From positions 620,001 through 684,000 of the forward strand of contig JANVFP010000004.1 of NCBI GenBank assembly GCA_027919835.1: DNA of 64,000 nucleotides. The letters are read 5' to 3'. A program made the position numbers and the translations under genes. The stretch comes from Lentinula raphanica. Taxonomy: Eukaryota > Basidiomycota > Agaricomycetes > Agaricales > Omphalotaceae. Below are positions 55,545 through 64,000 of the stretch, in pieces (position 1 is the stretch's first letter; every line of letters begins with the position of its first letter). Under the pieces are notes generated by a model. The model did no database searches and was not told where the DNA came from. It was given only the letters and a program-made list of their open reading frames with translations.

Positions 55545-56361
55545 CAAAAATAAATAAATAATTCCCAAAAAGGAAATGGTCTGTGCGCATATGCTTGAAG
55601 CCGCTCGCGATTTCTTTCTCGGTGCTCAAAAATCTTCATGGATTTCCACTCTCGCGACGTGTACAAGCAAGATATATTGGCTATTCGTGTATGTATTTAT
55701 AGGTGTGATTTACTTGAAAATGAAATTTGATCTTCCCTAAGCTCAGGATGGTCCCATAGGACTGAGGAAGGTGTATGTATGCGTTGAAATCAGGTTGAAA
55801 TACTGGTATTCTGTGTCCGTGGGCAACCAGGTCTATGTTGAAGCGCAATTGACAATATTTTGGCATAAGGTTGAAGCTCAAGGTTTGAACTTTGGAGAGT
55901 GGATGAGGCTGAATTGAGTAAGCAGACGAAACTGATTTCTGAATCCTCGAAGGAATCAACAGGAATGACCCGGGATTGGCAGATGGCAAGAAAAGCATTG
56001 TGAGCCTTGAGAATAGGCTATTGATCAGTAGTCACATTGAGTATCAGCGAGTAGACACTCACTATGTTGTTACAAGCCCACTGACTTCTGAAAACAACCA
56101 ACCAAAGCTGCACTCAGCTATGTACACTCCTTCCAAATCCTTTGCACTCGTTGTGGATAGTTGCTTGTTCCTGGATACAAGTGACGGCCTGAGCAGGTGT
56201 TGCAAGTTAAGTTGTATGCCAGCGAAGGTATTCAAAGTGAGAGGTTTGTCAAATGGGCGATATGTAGTGAGAGAAAAGGCTTAGACATCCTTGAGGATGA
56301 ACGAAGACGTTCACTTGGTGCACAGACCATTTCCCTTTTGGGAATTATTTATTTATTTTTG
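55545..56361. mobile_element. Putative non-autonomous element with ~42 bp terminal inverted repeats
   Basis: Left end 55545-55586 and right end 56320-56361 are inverted copies (CAAAAATAAATAAATAATTC, then CCAAAA[A/G]GGAAATGGTC and TGTGC). 817 bp in total. No clean target duplication found next to the ends, so the boundaries are provisional. Confidence 0.65.
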
Positions 56362-56394
56362 CACCTCGTCATCACGACATATGTAATAAATATG

Positions 56395-56420
56395 CCTGAC
56401 ATATCGGTTGATATGTCAGG
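56395..56420. repeat. Perfect 11 bp hairpin
   Basis: CCTGACATATC, 4 bp loop GGTT, GATATGTCAGG. Lies 33 bp outside the right end of the 55545-56361 element. Confidence 0.85.
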
Positions 56421-56917
56421 GCTAGCCCCAAGGATTGGCCGTGTTCCCCCACACTACCAATAATTCTGGTAATAATTAGCTCTTTTCTGAAATAGAAGGG
56501 GTCCAGCTCTCTACTGTAGACCCATCACATAAGCCAGAAAAACTTTCGGAAAGCTTCTAAGTATCTTCCGGCATCTCAACGTACTTTTCCGAGAGGTTCC
56601 GAAAGATCATTGAAGCGCTCAGCTTACTCAACAGCGCTAAACACTTTCTCCCGCCTCCCGCCCTTCATCCCGCCCTACGTTTATTTTCTTCGTTAACGCA
56701 GACGGCTGCGTTTATTTTCCACCAAAGTTACTTAGAGCAGCACCACAAACAGTTTCAAACAAATTGAATGCATACACATACTTGTCCTACTACATATAAC
56801 AAAGAGGTATCAACTTTTCAATGAGCCTCGCCAACGTTAGAGTCCTCGACGCCTTCCGTCACCTTTGCCTTCTTTCTATGGGGTTTCCCAGCATCCGAAC
56901 GCTTCTTACGAGGGCAC

Positions 56918-57175
56918 TGTAACCGTCCGAGGGGTCAGAGACCCCAGGGTGGTTAAGAACTGGGCTGGCCCAGCAACCCCCAGGGGGGATAAGAGCTGGT
57001 TACCAGCTATAGAGGGACTAAGGATCACCCAATGTACACAAGATCCAATCTATTGGAGGTATACACAACGGAGGTGAACAAGAATAAGGCCAAAGATTAC
57101 ATAATATCTAAGAATCCACCTGACTGCCCTAAACCTAACCCTAACTGCCTAGAACTGGCAACGCCGCCAGTTACA
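56918..57175 (-). repeat. LTR copy 1
   Basis: 258 bp, TG...CA ends. Contains a short telomere-like stretch (CCCTAAACCTAACCCTAAC at 57127-57145). Confidence 0.9.
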
Positions 57176-58428
57176 CTCTCCCCCACAAGACCAAACCCCT
57201 TGGTCTTCCAAGAGATCAGAAAGTCAGCTCAACATCAACGTCAACCAAATGGGGAGCTAATGAAAGATAAAAAGGCAGGTAGTGGCACACATATATGTGT
57301 AAGCAAAACCTGGTGTGAAACAAACCAGATCCTTCCTATGAGCAAGTCAGGCCCATCGACTGAAGCACAGCAAAGATGCCATTGCAGGTTGGATTGAACC
57401 AAGGTGTTCAAAGACCATAGTAGGTCTACTATGCACTATCACAAGTACAGAAACACGCGTAGGGGCCAGAGCTGCGGTTATGTCATCTAAGGTCTCCAAC
57501 CAATAGAGTCAGAGATGGTGTCATGAGGATATGACATGGAGCTGGCAGGGTGACTCTCTGCCAGAAAGCGGGAGAAACAAGTTCCTGGGTGCCAAGGAGC
57601 ATCCAGGAGCCCATAGCATAACTATGGTATAGGGATAGACAGAGATAGTCCATCCAGGGGGAGCAATGAGGAACAGGAGGTTCAGGGAAGGGAAGAGGAG
57701 ATGCAGGACCCACAGGCCCATCAGGTAGTGCAAAATGCGAACCTAATGAGCTATGAATCATGAAGATCCATGGGGAAATGGCTGAGCTACAGTGAGCATG
57801 TCTCATGGGATGATTGATTAACCCATGGGTCAGAGAGGAGATAGTGGATCATGGAGGAAGTTGCACCATCCAGAAGCATGAGGGAGGCGTCATGGATGGT
57901 CCAAGAACCAAGAGAATCCACTGGGAACTGCCCAAGATATGTGGATAATATCTTGGTCATTGTGCCTGACAGTGACGAGGCCATAACTAGCCGACGAGGT
58001 GAGCGATTTTTTCGGTCAATAGCGCGTCTGAAAGCCCTTAAAAAGAGCTTTCTAACGCCCCCAAGACGTCTAAAACGCGATAGGAACTGAGGGAGATATG
58101 GGGTAAACTTTGCAGAGAGGAGTTGGGGTGATGGGGAAGGGTATATCTTGAGATCCAGCAGATGGATTTGGATGATCAGGGAGTCATCAGAAAGCCTGAA
58201 ATCAGGACTCTCTAATGAGGGAAGATGGTCCAGGATCATAAGGATGGATGTCAAGATATGGATGCCACATCACCAGGTGAAAATTTTCAACACATATCTC
58301 CTGCCTCTCCTACACTTCTAATCCTTCCAGAAGCCTTCCTAGCAGCCTCTAGAGCACCTCCTAGATGACACTAGGTGTTGAGTTGTGCTCTCCCAATAGT
58401 AGCAATAGGCTGTGGGTGTGTAATAAAC

Positions 58429-58686
58429 TGTAACCGTCCGAGGGGTCAGAGACCCCAGGGTGGTTAAGAACTGGGCTGGCCCAGCAACCCCCAGGGGGGA
58501 TAAGAGCTGGTTACCAGCTATAGAGGGACTAAGGATCACCCAATGTACACAAGATCCAATCTATTGGAGGTATACACAACGGAGGTGAACAAGAATAAGG
58601 CCAAAGATTACATAATATCTAAGAATCCACCTGACTGCCCTAAACCTAACCCTAACTGCCTAGAACTGGCAACGCCGCCAGTTACA
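58429..58686 (-). repeat. LTR copy 2
   Basis: 258 bp, appears identical to copy 1. Confidence 0.9.
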
Positions 58687-59215
58687 GGCGCTTTGTGGTG
58701 CTGACGGCTACTCCATTCGCGTCCGTAACCATTTGAGTGAACACGAAAGTCCCCGAGCTGCTGGCGGTAGGCAGGTCACTCTGTTCCGCAGAAGGCGAGG
58801 CTGGAGAAGGTGGCCTCGCAGAAGGAGTTACCGAGTTTTCGACAGAGGCTCCAGCCTGTCCGTTCACTCCTCCCTCACGCACTCCTTCCGCAAGCACGTC
58901 CAACTCCCCGTAACCAGATGCTTCCCAGTCGTTGTATTCCTGACCGCTCATTTTGTGGAAGTACGTCGTCCCAGTGTTCCAAGCGTTGAAAAGAACGGTG
59001 AGGTCGGCGTGCACGTTGATGGATCCCGGACTCTTGAACTCCTTCAGAGGCCAATTCTTCACCGTAAGCCTGTAAGTTCGGGTGATATGTTCTTGACGTA
59101 GTACATCTTCTTGACAGCGTACTTTCCGGCGGCTTCCTCTGAAATGGCGCGTAAGTAACGTTTGTAAGAACTGCTGCTCACTTACTGAGTTTCTGTAAAA
59201 TCAAGGCAGAGGTCT

Positions 59216-62200
59216 CACAGGATACTGTGAAGCTTTTGTAAAAAGACCTGATGAGTTATCCAGGAGCTTTTGAAAATAGTTGTGACGACACAGAGGGGGC
59301 TCCGGAAATGGCTCCGGGGGGTGGGCATGCCTGTCACCACCTGTCACATCTGACCTATATTTACTGTTTTGGGTAATTAATAATTATCCAGATATTAAAT
59401 AAGCGGTACATTTGTAAAAAATCCTGATAAACTATAAAAATTCAAAAAAACCCAAAAAAACCTAATTAGGTCAAATCGGGGTATGTAAACAAAATAGCCT
59501 TATATGGTAAAAAATGCTGTAGGATCTATCTAGGTGCTAAAAATAGCCAAAAAAAATCACTAAAAATGCTAAAAATATGTAGGAATGGTATATAGCCTAT
59601 TGCAGATCCAGGCATCCAAAAATTACCAAAAAAGGAAATTTTTGATGATGATGTCATCTTGTAGCAAAAAATCTGAAAAAAATCCTAAAAATAGTCAAAA
59701 AATTCAGGGGTGCCTTGTTGGCCCTGAAAATGCAAAATAAAAAAAAATACGCGACAAGTGTAAAAATTTTTGTCACTCCAAATCATACCAAATCCACTAT
59801 ATAGTCAGTATATATAATGTATATGCTACATTTAGCATCCTAGTACCCTCATTGGGCTAAAAATAGAACTTAATCTCATCTGGTAGCAAAAAATCTGAAA
59901 AAATCATAAAAAATACTCAAAAAATTCAGGGGTGCCTCATTGGCCCGGAAAATGCAAAATAAAAAAATTTACACGACACAATTGAAAAACAACATTATTC
60001 CAAATCTTATCAAATTTACTATATAGTTAGTATATATCATGTATATACTATTTATAGCATCCCTAGTACCCTCAATCACTTATATCACTCAAGAATCCTA
60101 CCAAACTGACAACATTGAGTAAATGTAATGTACATGGTATTTTTAGCACACCTAGTACCCTTAAAAACTCAGAACAATTTATATCACTCAATATGTTCAG
60201 TATACTTAGTACTCAACACATTTAACACACTAAAACTCAGAACAGTACTTATATGTATCATACTTAACACAGTTGGCAATGAAAATACTCAAAACAGTGT
60301 TATCAGTCACTATACTTCTTGATATACATAACACACTCATTGTTATACTACAACACACTTATAACAACGAGTTTTGGGTGCTTATGGGCGCTTATTTGGT
60401 ATTTTTGAGTCGAAATTCTTTAATAGCACACTCAATAATTTTTGTGTGGGGTTTATACTGTGTAAGGATGTTGTTTATATCATACTACACTTGATACAAT
60501 TTGGAGAACTCAAGATTACAGCCTGTGGGGCTGGCTATATTGTGATCTTTTGTGATATAACAGTGTTTTATGTAAATGTCAATGCATACACCCATGTTAT
60601 GAAGTCAAACTGCTACTGGGTCATGGAAAGAGTCATCCTACAACCTATTCCATGCTAACTCTATGTGATACAGCCAAGAGATCTGTAATGGGGGTCATTG
60701 AATATGACATCTATTGTTACATGTAGGTGTAGACATCTATAGTGTACATGAAACATGTACATATATATCACAGAGTCCAATAGTCATAGTGAGTATCTGA
60801 ACCATGTCCAGACACTTCTAGTAGACTGTAGGAGTGATTCCCTCATGAACCACCATCAGTATACTTGCATTACATGGACATATGCATTGACATTTACATA
60901 AAACACTGTTATATTTCAAAAGATCACAATATAGCTAACCCAACAGGTTGAATTTTCGAGTTCTCTGAATTGTATCTAGAAGAATATGATATAGACAACA
61001 TCCTGACACAGTATAGAGCCCAGACAAACATTATTGAGTGTGCTATCAATTATAATGAATTTCGACTCAAAAACACCAAATAAGCGCCCATAAGCGCCCA
61101 AAACTCGTTGTTATAAGTGTGTTATAGTATAACAATGAGTGTGTTATGTATATAAAGTAACATTGTTCCGACTTTTTGACTGTTAAGTGTGTTAAGTATA
61201 GTGACTGACAACACTGTTTTAAGTATTTTCATTGTCAACTGTGTTAAGTATAATACATATAAGTACTGTTATGAGTTTTCATGTGTGAGGTTTGATGAGT
61301 GTTAAGTGTACTGAACATATTGAGTAATATAAATTGTTCTGAGTCATCAAGGGTACTAGGTGTGTTAAAAATATCATGTACAATATATTTAATACCCCAA
61401 ATCATTCAGTTTGGTAGGATTCTTGAGTGATATAAGTGATTGAGGGTACTAGGGGTGCTATAAATAGTATATACATGATATATACTGACTGTGTAGTGGA
61501 TTTGGTATGATTTGGAGTGATGTTGTTTTTCAATTGTGTCGTGTAAATTTTTTTATTTTGCATTTTCAGGGCCAATGAGGCACCCCTGAATTTTTTGAGT
61601 ATTTTTTATGATTTTTTCAGATTTTTTGCTATCAGATGAGATCAAGTTCTATTTTTAGCCCAATAAAGGTACTAGGATGCTAAATATAGCATATACATCA
61701 TATATACTGACTGTATAGTGGATTTGGAATGATTTGGAGTGATGAAAATTTTTACACTTGTCGCGTATTTTTTTTTATTTTGCATTTTCAGGGCCAACAA
61801 GGCACCCCTGAATTTTTTGACTATTTTTAGGATTTTTTTCAGATTTTTTGCTACAAGATGACATCATCATCAAAAATTTCCTTTTTTGGTAATTTTTGGA
61901 TGCCTGGATCTGCAATAGGCTATATACTATTCCTACATATTTTTAGCATTTTTAGTGATTTTTTTGGCTATTTTTAGCACCTAGATAGATCCTACAGCAT
62001 TTTTTTACCATATAAGGCTATTTTGTTTACATACCCCGATTTGACCTAATTAGGTTTTTTTGGGTTTTTTTGAATTTTTATAGTTTATCAAGATTTTTTA
62101 CAAATGTACCGCTTATTTAATATCTGGATAATTATTAATTACCCAAAACAGTAAATATAGGTCAGATGTGACAGGTGGTGACAGGCATGCCCACCCCCCG

Positions 62201-62299
62201 GAGCCATTTCCGGAGCCCCCTCTGTGTCGTCACAACTATTTTCAAAAGCTCCTGGATAACTCATCAGGTCTTTTTACAAAAGCTTTACAGTATCAGCTG
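59216..62299. mobile_element. Foldback element: 3.08 kb near-complete palindrome
   Basis: Left arm 59216 to about 60600 and right arm about 60870 to 62299 are inverted copies of each other over almost their whole length, with a central loop of about 270 bp. Ends read CA[C/G]...GATACTGT[G/A]AAGC. A 7 bp direct repeat GAGGTCT (59209-59215 and 62300-62306) flanks it. Each arm has an internal tandem duplication of about 220-240 bp (units starting near 59660 and 59882: GGTAGCAAAAAATCTGAAAA). Very AT-rich, no coding capacity. Confidence 0.88.
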
Positions 62300-63369
62300 G
62301 AGGTCTTAGCTTTCAGGTCCATTAGGACTTGAACCTGGTTGCGCGCCACTCCTTCGATTCCCAAGACCATGTAGGCGTCCATCTTGAGTGCCATATCGGC
62401 GCTCGTCATATTCAACACAGTAGACAGGAAATTTTCCGCCCTCTCACTGGAGGCGTAGCTCTCAGGTTGGTGGAAACAGGTCATAGAGCCTCGGACGATG
62501 ATGAGCACCGACTCATCTCCAGTACGGGAGCTGAGGCGCGAAAGCTGTGTTATCCGGCGTCCGTTAGAGGAGATATTTTATCGAAACGATTTAATGCTCA
62601 CCTCCTCCTTCATACGAGCAACCGTCATGCTAGTGTCGTGGTTCGCACTTATATCTGCATTGCGCCAAGTTCCTAGCTCCTTGTTATCTCGACGCTCGCG
62701 AAGGACAACGAGCTGGTCCTTCATTGCAGCTACCTGCTCTTCCTTGCTCATGCTAGCCCACTTTTTCGCAATAGTGCCGGCCATTTCGTTCACCTTCTTC
62801 TTGTCCTGTCCTTCAGGGATTTCTGTTGGATTGTCAGTATTCTAGCAACGCGTGAATGAAAAGAAAGACGGACTGGAATTGGTGGCTTCCATCTCTGCAC
62901 TGATGAAGGCCGAGTAGAGGCTGATTTCTTTGGAAGCGCCTTTGAGCTGTTGAGACTGATAGATGTCGGTGAGAATCCGTTCGACGGAGATGCTGGGGAA
63001 TTTCGCGTGGACCTCGTTTGCGAGGTTTTGGATCTCGTCGTAAACCTCCAGAAGAGCAGTCTTGTACGAGACTTTCCGCTCACGGAGTTGTTTTCTCTTC
63101 TGGAGTTTCTCAGCACGGCTGAGTTTAATTCGAGGGCGTACGCGGTTTCGAGTCGGCTTGCGCGTTATCGTTCCCGCCTTGCGCAGGAAGTTGGAAAGGC
63201 GGTCGGGTACTTCAGCAGTTTTCCTCGCAACCATGCTTCAGCTAAGGAGAGAGAGAAAATCCACAAACCTTAGCATTTATTCAAGTTGGCATCACCCTGA
63301 GCTGAGTTTGAGCAGGCGCCAGGGCCCGAAGCAACGGCAGAATAAAGAGTTCAAATTCAAGAATTTTGC

Positions 63370-64000
63370 CTACAAGGACGAAGAGTTTCGTATGTTGTTG
63401 TTGTACATATCCCAGAGAGCTGTAGCCAACACCGCGTTCACCCTCTCAGCATACCTTTCCGCGCAGTGACGCAGAAAATCCTCGCAGTGGGTTGCTATGG
63501 CTCGCTGTCCTAACCTCCTAGCGCCGGCGTCAGAGAAACCCAGACCCATCAAAATGCGGCGGCCCCAATACTGTTCACGAAACGGGGCCAGTTGAGTTGC
63601 CATCGGAGTTCCTATAGGACTGTTAGGAGGCTGATTGCTATCTGGAGAAGGGTTGGCTCACCCTGAGTATTGACTTGAATGAAGACCTGAGGCGAGTGAG
63701 GAACATGGCTGTCGGCACTGGCAGGATGGGGCCTGCGAGGAGTCTGAGGAGTTGGTAGAGTTGGTGCGCTGGGAGAAGAAGGTTCACTCTCCGGTTCGGC
63801 GTCTGCTGTACTGTCGGAGTCAGATGGAGGAGGGGATGGTTCAGGTGCGGCGCCTAGTGTTTGTCAAACTTGTTGAGCAAGGTCGGGCTGAGAGAGGTCA
63901 TACTTGTAAACCCTGTTTGCTGGATTCTTCTGGGTTCCCATCTGGAAGCGGACCGCTTCAGTGAAAGTACGAAAGGCAAAGCCCTGTCTGAAGTGGCTCG
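63370..64000 (-). CDS. Partial minus-strand gene or upstream exons of the broken gene
   Basis: 63370-63603 encodes QYWGRRILMGLGFSDAGARR and ATHCEDFLRHCAERYAERVN. Upstream, 63630-63850 has a Pro/Ser/Glu-rich frame with PEPSPPPSDSDSTADAEPES, then QVFIQVNTQGEPTLLQIAIS. These look like exons of one protein, but I could not settle the splice sites. The WG-R...FL...ER pattern resembles the N-terminal part of the same agaricomycete family as the 56818-63234 gene, so they may be its 5' exons or a neighbouring family member that continues beyond the window. Confidence 0.4.

Larger units (their letters stand above)
55344..56817. other. Intergenic region containing a TIR pair and a hairpin
   Basis: ORFs of about 100 codons at 55681-55998 (-) and 55976-56284 (+) overlap and lack motifs; both lie inside the putative element at 55545-56361. 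Confidence 0.4.
56918..58686 (-). mobile_element. Non-coding LTR retroelement (1769 bp), two 258 bp LTRs
   Basis: Direct repeats 56918-57175 and 58429-58686, both starting TGTAAC and ending GTTACA; I see no difference between them. Flanks are GGCAC and GGCGC, a 5 bp target duplication with one change at a CpG. On the minus strand a purine tract (GTGGGGGAGAG) directly precedes the LTR, so the element is read on the minus strand. The 1253 bp interior has no gag or pol; a 155-codon ORF there shows no domain. It would depend on a related element for movement. Confidence 0.88.
56818..63234 (-). pseudogene. Basidiomycete uncharacterised gene (HMG-box-like segment, basic C-terminus), broken by two mobile elements
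   Basis: Exons: 62874-63234 (MVARKTAEVPDRLSNFLRKA, lysine/arginine-rich), 62602-62822 (EMAGTIAKKWASMSKEEQVA, weakly HMG-box-like), 62300-62544 continuing at 59186-59215 across the foldback element, 59123-59138 or a longer version, and about 58692-59062 continuing at 56818-56917 across the LTR element. The C-terminal part has KNWPLKEFKSPGSI and GTTYFHKMSGQEYNDWEASG, a pattern I recall from expanded families of unknown function in Agaricomycetes. Removing both elements restores the frame, and the end becomes a basic nuclear-signal-like tail with KKRSDAGKPHRKKAK. Near 59078 the frame of KMYYVKN does not connect directly to TYRLTVKNWP: either a 2 bp shift or a 53 bp intron at 59070-59122 (leaving a 16 nt exon). 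Probably a nuclear protein originally. Confidence 0.7.

Noticed and set aside
57127..57145. CCCTAAACCTAACCCTAAC as a telomeric repeat
   Set aside because: Too short and irregular; it is part of both LTR copies, so it is element sequence and not a chromosome end.
57787..58254. 155-codon minus-strand ORF inside the LTR element considered as gag
   Set aside because: No zinc knuckle, protease or other retroelement motif; left as non-coding interior.
59070..59122. Certain 53 bp intron in the broken gene
   Set aside because: It would fix the frame, but leaves a 16 nt exon and removes KMYYVKN, which looks like real coding sequence; I kept both intron and 2 bp frameshift as options.

Overview
The window looks like nuclear DNA of a mushroom-forming basidiomycete (Agaricomycetes). 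Genes are split by many short GT-AG introns of about 44-80 bp, nuclear tRNA-Leu genes are present, and there are DNA transposons, an LTR element and lineage-type multigene families. No prokaryotic signals (operons, Shine-Dalgarno sites, CRISPR) were seen.

Layout. Positions 1-24 kb are a mostly ordinary housekeeping region: the 3' end of a phospholipid methyltransferase (OPI3-like), a tRNA-Leu(CAG), a large disordered nuclear-type protein, a DJ-1/PfpI protein, an NmrA-like oxidoreductase split by a 1.65 kb TIR transposon, a 350 bp MITE, a C2H2 zinc-finger protein, a lactonase-fold beta-propeller protein, a second near-identical tRNA-Leu(CAG) in inverted orientation, an F-box/WD40/UIM protein (Ufo1-like), a Rheb GTPase, an uncharacterised protein and a Vps74/GOLPH3 protein.

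Positions 24.7-51 kb hold the most unusual feature: a tandem array of nine minus-strand genes plus one relic for small secreted proteins that I cannot assign to a known family. Each has a signal-peptide exon ending near VDGTPVP, then one or two copies of a module of about 105-140 residues carrying a C-P-x(n)-P-C-x-G signature, and often a short variable tail exon. All exon joins are in phase 0, so modules can be duplicated as whole exons. Upstream of every start codon, at about -70 to -120, lies a conserved dyad with core CTTTTG-ACCAG-CAAAAG, including one compensatory change. Decayed pieces resembling the 3' end of the adjacent VPS74 gene recur between members, pointing to segmental duplication from the VPS74 side. 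A complete PIF/Harbinger transposon (Myb/SANT protein plus DDE transposase, TIRs, 3 bp target duplication) has inserted into one spacer.

Positions 51.5-64 kb hold a small DUF98/chorismate-lyase-like gene (its 3' part also duplicated), an inverted pair of multi-spanning membrane protein genes (one frameshifted), and a basidiomycete-type uncharacterised gene broken by two elements: a 1.77 kb non-coding LTR element with indistinguishable LTRs and a 3.08 kb foldback element that is nearly one giant palindrome.

All exon structures were read by eye from splice signals, reading-frame phase and comparison between paralogues in the window. No homology search was run, so family names rest on recognised motifs.
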